Source: Morchella semilibera
Lineage: Eukaryota; Ascomycota; Pezizomycetes; Pezizales; Morchellaceae
Assembly (NCBI GenBank): GCA_009192285.1
Contig: CM018604.1
Coordinates: forward strand, 3,888,580-3,952,579
Reading direction: 5' to 3'
Length of the DNA stretch: 64,000 nucleotides
Within the stretch, counting starts at the first letter, position 1. Every line of letters begins with the position of its first letter. The notes below the pieces were generated by a model that was not told where the DNA came from, made no database searches, and saw only the letters and a program-made list of their open reading frames with translations. This document shows positions 9,230 to 22,300 of this stretch, in pieces. The translations under genes were made by a program, and so were the position numbers.

Positions 9230-10132
9230 ATGGAGACTCCACCACATTCCCAAGCTGGCATGGACAGCCCTTCTCCCCAAAGAGAGTGGAGCAACAGCCC
9301 CCGCATCGAGTTCTTAGAAAGAATGAACGCCACACGCGAAGAAAACCAAACCTCAACCTCTACCCTTGCATCAAGTGCGGGTGGTCCGCTTTCTCCATCT
9401 CCCTCTGAGGAGGACACCTCCCCGACTTGCAAACCTACCAACACACCACGAGCCCCACCCACAACACTGCCAAGAGAGCAAGTATCGGGACGTAGACTCC
9501 GTTCTCTCTCCCCTCGTCTTAACAGCCGTCAGGCGAGGTACGGCTCCGCACCAAGAATCCGAAAGAATACCACAAGATCTACAATAACTGCCCCCCTTCA
9601 CACTACAAAGAAAACCGGTATTCAGCGGAAGGACACAAAAACCAGATCAACCCCCAATCAAACCGCAACAACCAAGGCTCGGAAGGTCAAAGCAGCAGTG
9701 GCCCTCCTTGCAGAAAATCACCATGGATCCTCTGTCCAGAAGGTTAATGAAGCCAAAGCTCTGCTTGATGCAAAGGCTCGCGAGGTCATTCTCCAAAAAA
9801 TCAACATTATCTACGAACGACGTGACTTCCTTCGCCATTCACTACTCTCCTTCCGCAGGCTTCAGACTGAGCCTATAAGACAGTACTACGCTTACCTGGC
9901 ATCTCAAGAGGAAGGCCCCCTGAGAGGTGCTGAGAATCTTACACACCACCTGGCGTATATCAAGCATCAGGGCAGATTGACCGCTGTCCCGTTTGCCCAC
10001 TATCACAGACTGATGGGGCAGGAAGAAATAACTGACCTTGGCGGCAGTCTTGAGGCCCTCCTCAGGCAGGTTTACAATCCAGATGAAACCGCAGAGAGGA
10101 TGAGAAATTGGTACGGGTCGGTGACCTACTAG
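9230..10132 (+). CDS. Basic, partly disordered orphan protein (300 aa)
   Basis: The ATG at 9230 (CAACGATGGAG) opens 300 codons. The frame is open further upstream, but a likely leader intron lies there. Residues 1-150 are Ser/Thr/Pro/Arg-rich, with repeated basic patches (GRRLRSLSPRLNSRQ, TKKTGIQRKDTKTR) that would suit nuclear location or nucleic-acid contact. Residues 155-300 look folded and helical: an Ala/Lys helix (KVKAAVALLAENH), then KAREVILQKINIIYERRDFL, then a histidine/tyrosine-containing region and a C-terminal helix before the final SVTY. There is no known domain, signal peptide or membrane segment. Codon use is balanced and gene-like. Function unknown. Confidence 0.68.
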   Translation: METPPHSQAGMDSPSPQREWSNSPRIEFLERMNATREENQTSTSTLASSAGGPLSPSPSEEDTSPTCKPTNTPRAPPTTLPREQVSGRRLRSLSPRLNSRQARYGSAPRIRKNTTRSTITAPLHTTKKTGIQRKDTKTRSTPNQTATTKARKVKAAVALLAENHHGSSVQKVNEAKALLDAKAREVILQKINIIYERRDFLRHSLLSFRRLQTEPIRQYYAYLASQEEGPLRGAENLTHHLAYIKHQGRLTAVPFAHYHRLMGQEEITDLGGSLEALLRQVYNPDETAERMRNWYGSVTY

Positions 10133-12282
10133 AAAAGGTGGAGAGTGATTAGAAGAAGAGTTATAATTACGAAGAAGAGATCTCTAAGTAATATACACCC
10201 CCGCTCAAACGATCCAAGTCCCTGCAAGGAGGGATGGCAGGTATGGGGTGCGGGGATTGGGGGTGGGGTAGAATAAAGGGCGGGGTCTTTAGTAACTTAG
10301 TGGAAATTTTCCAGCAGAGGGCTGCACGGAGAGTACCGGTGATAGTTTGGAGGACTTTGAGGCAGCAGATAGTGTTAAACGGAATTTACATTTTTTTTAC
10401 TTGGTCTTTCATTGTCTTACGAATTTTCTTTCTTTAACCATCTAAATCACCCGAGTAGAACAGGTCTTCGACTAGAACAATGAATTGGATATATGTCAGA
10501 TAATTACCATTTCTTGATTTGACGATATTACCTCTACCAATTCCGCTGCTCCAAGCAACCGAAAGCAGAACCATCAAACTTTGGCGGAAGCAGTAACTAA
10601 CCCCATGACACTGAAGGAGGATATGGCCTGACTGAACCCACACAGAGTACACGAGAGTCCAATTAAGTGCACCAGCACGGCCCCCCAATGAGGGTTCGAT
10701 GGAAGAATAAAGATAATGGGACCGGTATTACTTTGGTAAGGAAGGCCCGGATTGAAGAAAGGGAGTTGTGTAGGAGAGGAGGGGGCCTTTTTTCCAAGTG
10801 TTTTCGCATCGACTGGGAAGACAGAAACCACCCCGCTAGAGATACCAACGCATGAAGGATCCCTCTACCGGGAGACGGCGAGCCAGTTCCGCGGTTAAAT
10901 TTATTACCTACTACCCCCCTAGATTCAATGGTTTACGCAGGAAATAAGAGAGGTTTGCAGCCAGGCCCTTTTCTAGGTGCCTCCGTGTAGGCGGTGCAAC
11001 GCGGACTTTAAAAGCATAATATTAGAGTAGGAAAGATGCTCTCCGGTTGGGAGGGTTTTTGCTTTAATCCGCCTTTTAATTTTCGATCCCGGCTTAAACC
11101 TTGTACATAGTACCGTGAGTGAGGATATCTCGCGAGGACAAAAGACTTAGATGCGCTACTCGCCCAATGCTTTCTAAATTTCTGTTGAATTTGTCTAGGC
11201 GAACCTCTTCTGAAATACATACATTTTTTCTACCGTGGGTACGCTAGCCCACCCACCCGTGGATAGCCGCAGGAGCACACTGGCCTCGCGGATGTAGAGT
11301 AGATCCACTGTCACAAGGCTATCGTACCTGGCGCCATGCTGCAGAAATTGCCCAGAGGCCACATCGACTATGTTTGTTTGCGATTAACACCACCACCACC
11401 ACCACTACAATGACCATGGCACCCCCCGTGGGCAGTACATTGCAGACAGGTAATGCCCTTTCGAAACTCCGCTATAATTAAAACGATATCACACTCATCG
11501 CATCCTGCATCGCACCTTTTCTTTGTCATTTAGTTTTCCACCATTGGAGCAAAGTAGCTCTCGGGGCAAATGGGTCGAAAGAATTTTTTCCCACAGGCAT
11601 CCACGGCTGGAACGTTCTTTCCACAGCCGGCAACGGTCCCCACCATGTTAGGTCCTAGAGTGAGCACTATCGAGTACCTACACCGGCGACATTTGATGCT
11701 AAGTCTTTTCTAATGGGAGTGGTAGTATTGTTCGGCAAGCATTCTACAGGCGGCACGGAGGCACACGCCATGAGGGGTGCCGCACGATATGCTTCAGGCA
11801 TAACGGTGGGACGTGCCATGGCAATACTTTGTGAGATGGGATGGGGGGGTATTGTTCCAAACCCTGGTGAAGGTTTGTAATCCTGTGATGTTACTGAAGA
11901 TACGTACGGCTCCATGCTAAGGTGGTCTAAAGGGAATTATCTTTCTACACTGCTCGAAATCTCGGTACCCCACCGCACGCACCCCCCACAGCGCACTGAT
12001 TTTGGCGCCAGCAACAATACCTTCTGGTCGGCGACCCTCCTTATCATAGTCTCCCTTTTCGACATTGCTGAGGTGCCGTCGGAATCGCGATGGCCGTCGC
12101 CATCAATGGCACTTCGGTCCCATGGAGTTACATGCGAGCGACTACCATGGAATTCAGTCGCGGTCCCTACCTTGCGTAAAGCCTCCGCGGTTGGGGTAGA
12201 TACAGATATAAAACAATCAATCTAGTAATCCAGATTATTGGTCTGCTACGCACAGCCTCTTATATTGGACCCTACTAACAAT
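10133..12282. other. Noncoding or decayed DNA
   Basis: I see no supportable gene. A GT-rich 3' flank is followed by mixed sequence. A minus-strand frame at 11667-11915 (82 codons from ATG) has plausible composition but no other support. A (CAC)6 run lies near 11391. Confidence 0.45.
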
Positions 12283-12933
12283 TTAGTAGGACATCATCTT
12301 CTGGCGGAGGGGGGGACCATCGCCGAACCCGTTCTCTGGCGTCCATGTGGGGCCTTCGGTGTTTCTTTCCCTAATATCCCACTGAGTCGAACTCACACGA
12401 AAGCCTCGGGCTGTGTTCCTACCTACCATCTCTATCCACTGGCACTCGGGACTGATTTCTCCGGCTGCATCCTTGATGACATCAGACAAAAGACAAAGGG
12501 GTTTCGCTGACGTTCGGGATTTTATGTAGAAACCTTGCGTTTCTACCGACGTTGCCTACTCATGCGTGAGCTTATTGCAGGTGATGTTGTCATTGTAGAA
12601 CAAAACAATGACTCTCTTACCGCTCCTGGACTTATGCCTGGTGGGTGTGTGTGTGGGGGGAGGGGCGTGGTAGTGCCGACACAATATTTGCTGATGGCCT
12701 GTCCAGTGCTTGTCAACAGACTCCCACAAAGAAAGGGCCACCTGTCGAAAAAGCTCCCGCATATGCAATACTACGTTAGCCGATAGCCAGGGTTGCCGTC
12801 GGCAGACAGCGAGGTATCCTGTGAACTGCGGGGGGCGAGTGAAGATGCAGGTACCTACATACAAGGTTTGCAGCAAAGCATTCACAATGGGATTGTCCCA
12901 TTAGGCTCCTAAGCACTTCAGCGCTATCACCAT
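12283..12933 (-). pseudogene. Decayed gene: one frame with two in-frame stops
   Basis: From ATG 12933-12931 a single minus-strand frame runs 217 codons to TAA at 12283. It is interrupted only by TAA (12903-12901) and TAG (12558-12556). All three parts look like real protein: PMVIALKCLGA, then QPWLSANVVLHMRELFRQ, then DAAGEISPECQWIEMVGRN near the end. A C-to-T change in a CAA or CAG codon would account for each stop. No family is recognised; a transposon protein is as likely as a host gene. Introns spanning the stops cannot be excluded, but the flanking sequence reads as coding. Confidence 0.4.
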
Positions 12934-15372
12934 GGGGCCTGAGATGGTTAAAAATGACGTTGAGTTATCCTAGCACTAATTAAACGACAGGTAGAGCCTA
13001 TGATAGACCAAATGTTGAGATACCTAGTGAGGACGAGGGCTCCAAAAACACTTCCGGCTTCTAGATGGCGCTAAACGAGATGCAGAGCTCGATGGAACTG
13101 GTGCAGGCGGGGCTAGGCGCGAGGCCTACTCTCTAGGGGAACAAATGAGGTCCGTGGTTATGGACCTTCTAACATTAGGATCTGGAACATCATGAAGCTC
13201 CATATGGTAGGAATGCACTTCCCGAGACAATAGGGAACGCTAGCCATGAAGACGACGAACAGGGTATGTGGTCGGTGCCCGTGTGGGGCGGGTGTTCTCC
13301 ATGGGGGCGGTGTGAGGATCATATTATATTGTAAAGGCTGATGGAGATTTGTTGCATGGACGCGACACTTCGAGAAGGGCTATAGAGACTGGATCGAGCT
13401 GGTTTACGCCCCCTGGTGCCAGTTTGGGAAGTGAGCTAGAAGTAGGTGTCTTCTCGAGCCCCAGGTGTCTAACCCTGCTTCCCTCTCCTATTTTATTCCC
13501 TCAATTATTTTAGCGGCAGATATAGCCACCACCGTCCCCTTCCTCTGTGAAGTTAACAGCCCGACATCTTGTCTAGCCTTCGCTTCTCTCTGACTTACAG
13601 AACGTACACGGATAAGACTGTGTTTAAATGCGTTATAACCTCATGTTTCCTGTTCCCTATCACTAATAACACAAGTTCAATCATACCTCTATTAATTTCT
13701 AGGAGTGTCGTCTTACAGATCTCCTACTCTCCAACTGTATATATCGCGGGTTTAATACCCTGTATGTAGTCAATATCAAAGTTTAAAAGTTTCTGCGGGA
13801 TGTCTGCCTACGGATATTGAGATATAAAAAGGAAAAACGAAGCTGGACGTCTAGTGAGATGTCCTCGTATCGTGGCAACAGCTTTGTCTATGTAGTAGAA
13901 GGCGAAGGACGATCCGAAGAAGTTGCCGTCATTCCGCTCATGCAACATTCACCGTTACAGTTCATGTGGGTGTTGAGATTATCATTGCGAGCCGGGGAAA
14001 ATATATCCTCCTATGTAATAATTGTGGCAAGGTCTAGACCACTCTTATATTATGTCATTACTGCTGTTTGCCAAGGCTATTATTGTTATAAAAGGGCTAT
14101 TAAACTCCCTCCTGTACTACAGGGAAGACAGGACAAGAATTATATTCGCCGCCAGAGTCAATATCTCAAACAGTGGGGCTATGTCCATAGCCGAGTGATA
14201 CCCCATGATTAAGCCCGATAGTTGTTTTTTTAGTACGCAAATGAGGCCCTAGCGGAACTTGAATTCATCTTTGCTCACTCGGCACATATACAACCTGTCT
14301 TTACAATGTAAGCGTACGGGAAGCACCAGAAATAAACAATCAATTTTATAGCACACAAATAAATTCACTGTAGAAGAATAAGCTTCTTTGTTTAATTCAT
14401 TATACATGAAGCCTCGGGGGTATGGCAATATCGTACAATATTTACCTAAATTTCCACCCCGTCCACCGCAATCGAAATAACAAAGATAGCCAAGAATCGG
14501 AAACAAACGAGCACCGGGAGTCCGTGAGGAGCTCCGGGAGGGGGGGTTCAACGCGGCTCTGAGTGGTGAAGGCTCCAAACCCATACATAACCGTCAAGCC
14601 CGTCGGGCTGAGACTTTGAGACGCGAGAGCTAGGAATGCAGCGCCGGAAACTCAATTAACCATGTTACAGGATACCCGAAAAAAGAGCCCATTATAGGGG
14701 GGTGGCAGAGATGCTGAACCTTCTGATATCAGCTCGTAGGCCAGCACATGTTCAAGCGTGGAGATACATAGTATCATTACAAAAATGTCGAGGTACAATC
14801 CAAAATCTGAAGGGTTTGAACTCGAATTGTGGACTTGGATCAAGAGAGTTTACCCTGGAACTACATCGCTTAGAGGAGAGAGACCCCTATCTAGCCTCCC
14901 CGGGGAGGAAGGGTGGCCATGGGAAGAATACATGAGAAGTATGGTACATGTCAATGACATATTGTTCATATTTCTTCAGGAGAAAGCGAAGATATGAAGA
15001 TAAGTTGTAGTTATCCGGTTATATAGAGGACTGTTTGAGCTTTGGAACTACTTATTTAGCTTAATGAATTTACGGACGACCGGGTATATAGGTGTAATGT
15101 CTCCTTGAACGTAATAAGTTGAAACAAAAGATTGAAACCGTTTCAAACAGGGGGGCACGTCACGGCAGGCCGGGACACTGCAGCTCGGACCACCCACGCG
15201 GCTGGGGAATTTGCGGCAGGTTTTCCCGCCGTGTAGCGCAAGCAAGTTTAATTTCGCCGGGGACATTCAACAACCTACCTTGCAGCACTATCCACGCTTC
15301 GTAATAGAACAAGAATCCCAAGCGTTAACAGCTCCATAGTCACGAACTTTCAAACCCATCTCTCTTTTAAAA
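12934..15372. other. Noncoding or decayed DNA
   Basis: No gene is supported. The longest plus-strand frame (13817-14212; first ATG about 13859) reads through with no splice or leader signals and could be chance. Just before 15373 the sequence becomes T/C-rich, like a leader. Confidence 0.42.
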
Positions 15373-16365
15373 ATGAACAATAATAATCCGCCTGCCTCAA
15401 GCTCCACCGCCTTGAAAACTGTTGAGGATGTGCCAATGTCCTCTGCAGAGCGTCATACTCTGTCATTCATCGATGCCAAGATCCGTGACTTGCACCATGT
15501 AGCTGGTCTGTTCAAGAGGTCCAAAATGTAAACATTACACTTTTATTGACAAAGTTATAGTTCGTACTGGCATTCCCTATCGTGAGGACCTATCTGCAGC
15601 AAAAAGATTCCTGAAGAAATGGCGATCTAGGGCTGTTAATATTCCCCAGCGTGAGTCTTCCGTTGCTTTACCCCATGCACCCATCACACTAACATCGACC
15701 TTCCCCCTGTGCAGAAACCAAACACACCAAACCCCAAAGGATCCCGGTACACACTCGTAGCGTGAACAACAGGGGACGACGTGGTACCCACGCGCAGGGC
15801 GACCATGAACACTATGCGGAGGAGCATCAGGACCCTACTCGCTCCTGTGTCGTGGGGGGAAACGGAGATGTTCCCGGATCTCCAGGTAAGTTCGCACCGC
15901 TTGCAGCCCAGTCTATGTGAAGCGTATTAACATTGAAGTTCCATCTAGCCAACCACGACCCACAGGTATATACGGTTCCAAGACTGCCGTTCACCGCCGG
16001 GGACGAGAACGGCGTTCTCCAACCTTCAAGGCAAGGTGGTCCGTGTGGGATTCTCAGCGAGAACGACGGGTTATGGAACAACCAAGGTATGTATTGTATC
16101 ACTAATAGAATCGCTGGAAAGCCTGCTGACAGTTCTATTAGGGAACACGTCAATCGCCGGGACCTCCGAAGTCGACCCTGGCTTCCGTATTCCGGCGGTC
16201 CACATGAGCGACGAGCGTCGCCCAAATAGGCCCAGGAGGAGGTCCCGCCTCGGTGAGGTCGGAGAGGCCTGGATGTGCGACTACTGCGGGCACAGGTTTG
16301 ACAGCAATCGTGCCAATCCGGATTGGCATTGCTGTTGGCCCATGTGGGGGACGGGGTCTCATTGA
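15373..16365 (+). CDS. Five-exon orphan protein with C-terminal Cys knuckle (251 aa)
   Basis: Predicted exons are 15373-15505, 15561-15650, 15715-15885, 15949-16086 and 16142-16365. Introns are 55, 64, 63 and 55 nt and all phase 1. Introns 2-4 have strong signals: GTGAGT with ACTAAC, GTAAGT with ATTAAC, and GTATGT with GCTGAC. Intron 1 is weaker (donor GTCTGT, acceptor TATAG). The joined frame is 251 residues with no stop. The N-terminus is Asn/Ser-rich, then a helical part (DLSAAKRFLKKWRSR), a long linker rich in Gly, Arg and Pro with an RPRRRSR patch, and a terminal module W-M-C223-D-Y-C226-G-H followed by C241-C242-W-P. The module resembles a partial zinc ribbon. It lies alone between decayed tracts. 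Function unknown. Confidence 0.68.
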
Positions 16366-19300
16366 GAGATGCCCCGGGATTAAATAGCTAGATAATACTA
16401 ATATAAATATTAATATCTAGTATCTATCGCTCATATTTTCGTAATCTCCGTTGCCTAGATCTGTGATTTATATGTGGTGTTAAGTTACTAGCTTGCTAAG
16501 ATAATTGTGATTGTTGTAACAAACACATGCGATATCCATAACACCCAGAGTGTTGCAGGGCTGGATGCTCCTGAGTCAAGGGAAAGGCAAGAGGCCAAGA
16601 TACACCTTTCAAATATGTCCAGTTATTTCAATCCTGCATTCTGTGCCCTGCTGCTCGAAAAACAGGATCTTGCGTTGGCCATGCCGTATGGGAATATGTT
16701 TGGCGCTTCCGTACACGGTACTATTCATCTGGGCTCCGGAAGTGAATCCAAGAACTCCGCCGTGATTATCCAAAGCGCTAACAATGCCTTCTCAACAGTA
16801 TAAATACATGTAGTCTCTCTTGAGTAAGAGCGTCCCAGATAACCTAGAACTCGGCATTTCTCCATGATCCTCCTTAGTGTCGATGAGAACCCATTCAGGG
16901 CCTCAGACGCAGAAAGCTGCTGTTATATCTATTTCCGGGAACATGTGGGTTTGAGTCTAGCATTCAGGTCTAGCCAAAGCCTATGATAATCAGCGCAGTA
17001 TATTACAGGACCTATCCATCATAAGTACTTACAAAGCCGGTAAACCGGAACGTTGTCGAGCATGGTACACCATATGTATGTATCCGAAGGCAACTATATG
17101 GCTAGAAACCTACCGAAATAGTAATTAACACCATATGATGCCCCGCGGTGGCTGGTCTCTACCTTCAGGTTTGTGTTAAAGTGTTTCAACAGTATGGCTT
17201 CGCTGGCGCAAGGGAAGAATTTAGGTACACGGACCCACATGTACCAATCGGAGGGTAATCCATTCCCGATCTGGTTGCATCATCGGATATCCACCAGAGC
17301 CTCCAAACCCCGCCTACAGCCCCACAATTGAGGACCTAGAAAGCTATCGGTTAGAATCGGCAGATCTCCAAACATATTTCGCTATAGAGTTTATACGAAA
17401 CAAAGCCTCATCAACGAGACCTTTGGCGCTGAACGAATCGTAGGTGGGTACCCTTTACGTCCGGTAATTCTCTTGGGGGCTCTGGTCTGAACAACGTTAA
17501 CGAGCCTCACGTACACTACAGCCCCAACAAGCCACCATCATGTTCTTTGAACTCCTTATCATTTTACTGGTTAGCTGGAAGGTTATTATGCTCATGGTGG
17601 ATGAAAATCCCGTATGTGCCAGAGTACATCCCATGCATGACAACGAAGCACAATAGATCTGGACCGGCGCGGGGCGAGGGAAGGTGGGGGTGGAGGTAGT
17701 TGGAGTAACAATCTGGTTGAAAAAACCTAATGTTTGTTTCGATGCCTTAGCTACGAAATTTTGTTAGGCATTTTTCTGCTAGCAGCTTGGGATTCAAACG
17801 ACCTTCCACGGAGTCAATCTACCTAATTAATAGAGTTCAAGGCACATGAACACAATACAATCTGGGCTGCGATTGCGCCCAAGCCCACCCGGAGGTGCGG
17901 CCAACAGGTAGTCCTTGTGGGAGTAGTTCAATAGATGTATTCGAAGATCAACGATCCTGGTTGTCCGACAATACGTGGTTCAATTGGGCCTCTGGACAAG
18001 TTGGCAGAAATCGGGGCATGTAGGGTTTGACTAGAGAGTGAAAATCAGAAAACGAAACGTATCAACTCATGAGAGTTATTTTAATCTTCACTTTTATTGC
18101 CCTTAAGCAACAAGTATATCTACTTCCAACCAAATATCCCCCCACCGCTACCTCGTAGCGTAAGCCTAGCGAACTAGAGAAAGTGAACTCATTTAACCGT
18201 CGCGGGGTATGCACCATAGCCTACTCAACACTGACCGCGCCTCAACAATGCCTACCCCGGGGAGTGAGGTAGCTTTGGAGTGCTAGGTGGGGAGTATGGA
18301 GCGCCTCACATGTACTATTTCCACGATAGGGGACTGGGAGTTCCTGGGAGTATTAATGGGCTATTTCTCCACTGTTCAAACACCATTTGCCGGAAGAGAA
18401 TTTACTTTTAACGGTCAGCAAAGGAGGCTCTGGTGTTGGTGGCCATGGGTTCCAATGGCTGGGGGTCGTTTCAATTCGTCTACACACACTGAGCAATCAC
18501 AGATCATTGTGTTTGACCTGTGCAATGTGTGTGTGGGGGGGGGGGGGGCGGGGTGCGGAATAAGCGGTTTTTTATTTTCTTTCATCTACCACATAGATAC
18601 ATGTATGTACGAGATACAGGTTTAGAGCCGTTCTAAAACGACAAGCGGCACCCCAAGAGGCCGCACTTTCTTTTCTATGTATCTCCAGTAATAGCAATGG
18701 TGATAGTAATACTGATAGTACATATAGTAGTAGATAAACCAGGGGCTCATATAATATAGGCCGATAATAAAAGGCGAGCTAATGAAATACCATGTGTCAT
18801 TTGCGTTGACCACCTGCCCTTGTGGAATTTCTGCTTCGCTTTTTACCTTAGTTATTACAGGTACCTGTGTATTCGAGTTCTGCTGCGGGTCGGACTACTC
18901 GCTGAATGGATGTATACTAATGTAAAATTTCGTTCCACGCTGTGTTGGTTCGAGTTACCGCGGTTCGGTTCTTTTTACGTAATGCCGTCGGAACCCTTAC
19001 ACCACACCTTTTCACTGGCGAATACCAGTCACAGAGTCATTGTGCGCGCCAAGGCAAGGCGGGGCACCCCCGAATATATATTCCAAACCCACCTGTCCAT
19101 GTTTCCTCATCTTTACCAACGTACCCATAGTTTTTTCTAATAGGGATCTCCCTACTGCCTCCACAGGTGGACCGTCGAAACCTCCGGACAAAAAATGTAG
19201 TAGGTTAACGCAGCTCTCATAGGTGGCCCCGCTACTATTTAGGTCTAGAGAAAGCTTCAAGTGAGTGGTTTTCCTATCCGCTTTATGATGAAAACCCTGG

Positions 19301-22300
19301 TTGCTAACGGAGGGCTAATAGGCAGTAATTATGATAATATGGTAGTGACACCCACCTCCCTACTTGTGAGGTTCAGGTTTGTACATCCCCCTTCTGAATA
19401 CCGTTGTCTAATGTACTAACTTTAGTTCTGTTGAATAAAATAGCTTTGCTCTAGCAGGCTCAGCTAAATCCTCCTCTACAGAAACGGTTGGGAGGGGCGC
19501 TCTGAACCCTAGTTCTCTACATTAAGGTATGTAAATGTTCCTACCCCGAGGTAGCTATAATGTCTAGTGCTAGAGATCTAAACATCAATGGATGTGCGTA
19601 AGTATCTATCAATCAATGTATGCCCCTTCCACCTCCGTCCTTGGGGACAGGCATAGCAATATGGTGATATTGTCAACACAGAAAACAGTAATAACCGCAT
19701 AGTCTCCGGTGTCTTATCTTAAACTAGAGACTATCTTGGTAGGTAACAACCCTTATCATCAACCGTTGGAAGGTCGCTGGCTAACCAGAGGAAAGCGTGC
19801 CCATACCAAATTTCATTTAAGCCCTCCTCTATCGTAGGGGTGGGTCGAAAATTGAACGGGGAATGGCATAGGCCGTCGTACAGTTGGGGAATCTGTTGCC
19901 ACTATGGGGTTTGGAATATTGTGAGCGCACGCTCCGCATCACATCGTGTGTGTATGCTGTTACAAGGAGTGAGACGAGGGGTATGCAGTAGGCAAAATCT
20001 TCAATTCTGTTGCACCTCTTGTGTAGCAGGCGGTAATGTGGGCTTAGGGCATATGTGAGACTGAGGGTATAAAAACTATGGTGGAGCTTAAACGCTCTGC
20101 CTAGGCTGATTCCAATTTTGGCTCGAGAGAGAAGGGCACCGCGTCGGGCAGAGTAAGGAGCATAGTGCTTTCTTATAATATCTTGGGAAGTGCAAGAATA
20201 CATAGGGATGTGGAAAATAAAACATGCATGCACATGTTTATACTGGGGAGGCAACCAGACTAAATCAAGAAGAAGCCTTGATTAGACATGAGTATATCAG
20301 GGGGTTGTCCGCTGCTCGTTAAGTGCTCCGTTTCATGCGAGGATTCTATACACTGTGGGATTGTTGGATTAGGAGGGGTCTTTGTTCCGCCATGGGTGCT
20401 TTGGAAAGCAACTCCATTTACAGTTAGCTCTGTCATGTTGCACCGCCCTATACTATACCTGGGGAGTTGCAGAAATGTGGCGTGCCCACAAACTGTCTTG
20501 GATCCTGCGGTGCTGGTTGAACAACACCGGCTAGCAGCCCAAAACAGCTTGTTTGGTAGGCAGACAAGACATGGTTTAGCAGGTAGCACTTTAAGGGAGT
20601 ATAGGAGCACATGTAGGGCAGTGTGCCGAGAATATCCCCAGTTGCTTATTGTGCCTCAGTGGGTGGCGCGGCTATAGGTCCTTACATTTTGGGATTAGAA
20701 CTGGTGCATTATTTGATTGGACCCACGGGACTCAGCGGGGTGGGGGGTGACGCGGCGTGATTATATTCGGTCGGGGCTGATCTACTTACCTGGACGTCCT
20801 ATTGCTTGAGTATCTACCCCCGTATGGTAGAGGGGGGGCATGCTCACCAAGCTCCTTGGTTCTTGATGGCGCCGATGGGAACAGCATCCTGTGGAATACA
20901 GATGCATTTCCATTGGATTTGGATTTGGCATTGGCTATGGAGATGATCAGTTTGGGGTGGCGTGCTGGTATCCTGTTGCGGTCTCTCCACAGCGACACCT
21001 GTCGTTGAGCAGGCAGAAGCCCTCTGATCTTTCCTTTGGATTACATTTGTCCCGGGACATTATCGGTTGGATTGTAGGAGTGCTCCTATAGTGTACCAGA
21101 TCCGTGAATCCCTGTTTCTATGATAGGGGTTTATGAGGTTAGGTCATTATAGGTAGCAGGCTGGTTTTGGGTGAGTGTTGCTTGGAGGCCTGTATCTCTT
21201 TCGGTACATGCAGCAAGCCGGCGTGCGCATGGCCTGTCTCTTGTATCCGCCGCGGGCCTTGTGGGGTCCCGTGGATAAAGAAGACAATTTATGTAGTAGG
21301 CTCAAAGGATAAGGGAAAATCTGTGGGTTTATAACTGTGGAGGGGAACCTTATGGAGGTGTAGGTGTGGCACTGTCATGTTAGTATCCCATCTCAGGATC
21401 GGGTGCTACGGCGATGCCCAGCACGCAAGCTGCGGGGGCTTACCTGCTAAATACAATAGGGGCTTGTTATTCAGCATTTGGGCGGAAGATGTTTCTGGCA
21501 TCCGTCTTGTAGCCTGGCTTAGACCATTTACACTCTCTGGTAATGGTAGATGTACGGCCTGCCCCGAACTTTTGTGAGATACTGGGTGGTTCTCCATAAT
21601 ATCTCCTCAAAGCCCTGGTAGATATATGCAGGTTTGGTACAATGCCGGGGGATGAGGGGGTGCTACTAAACCTCAATGGAAAACACTTACGGTGACACTA
21701 GATCTATAGAATCTTCCTATTACGGAAAAGGCGTGTCTTTTGGGAACGTACTGAGCGTCAGACAGGCAAGGGGCTGCTTTGCAGAGCTGTGGATTGTTGG
21801 GGAGCCCACGCGCTGCACGGTCTGATCCGGGTAAAAGATAAGAAGTGCTGAGAGACGCTACGGGGGAAAACACAATGAAAGTTGTGTCACAGGATATCAC
21901 CCGGTGTCCGGTTGGAGCGCCCCAGCAGTCCTGAACAAAGACTTTCGGTGGAAATGTTCTGGAGTTTTATTTATCCGTTTTACGCCTTTGCCGGCCACGG
22001 TGTTGGCATGAGTTGACCCTATATGGACTGTAGGGATATATATAAGGGCAAGGAGGGTGCAGCGGCGTACCCTTATTCTCTCCACCACGACAGCGCGGGA
22101 TGATCGATCTCGTCCCCGTTTTCGGGCGGACAGAAAATGGGGTAGGTAGAGAACGCAAGTTGGAAGCGGTGGGGGATAGAGGTATTGGGACCTAGCGGCT
22201 TAGTTGAAGCCTGGAACAGTTTCGAAGCGGGTTCAGGTAGGATGAATCTCTGGACTGAGGTGCGATAGGGTAGAGGGTAGGTTGGATTTGCTGCATGTAT

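Noticed and set aside
15528-15560. 33-nt intron (GTAAAC...TATAG) as intron 1 of the 15373 gene
   Set aside because: It would put exon 2 in a frame that meets a TGA. The 55-nt choice (15506-15560) keeps the frame open.
15827-16229. Overlapping frames on both strands of 98-132 codons
   Set aside because: They are shadows of exons 3-5 of the spliced 15373 gene.
20260-20677. Opposed 116- and 129-codon frames
   Set aside because: Both strands are open with no motif, leader or splice support, so neither can be preferred.
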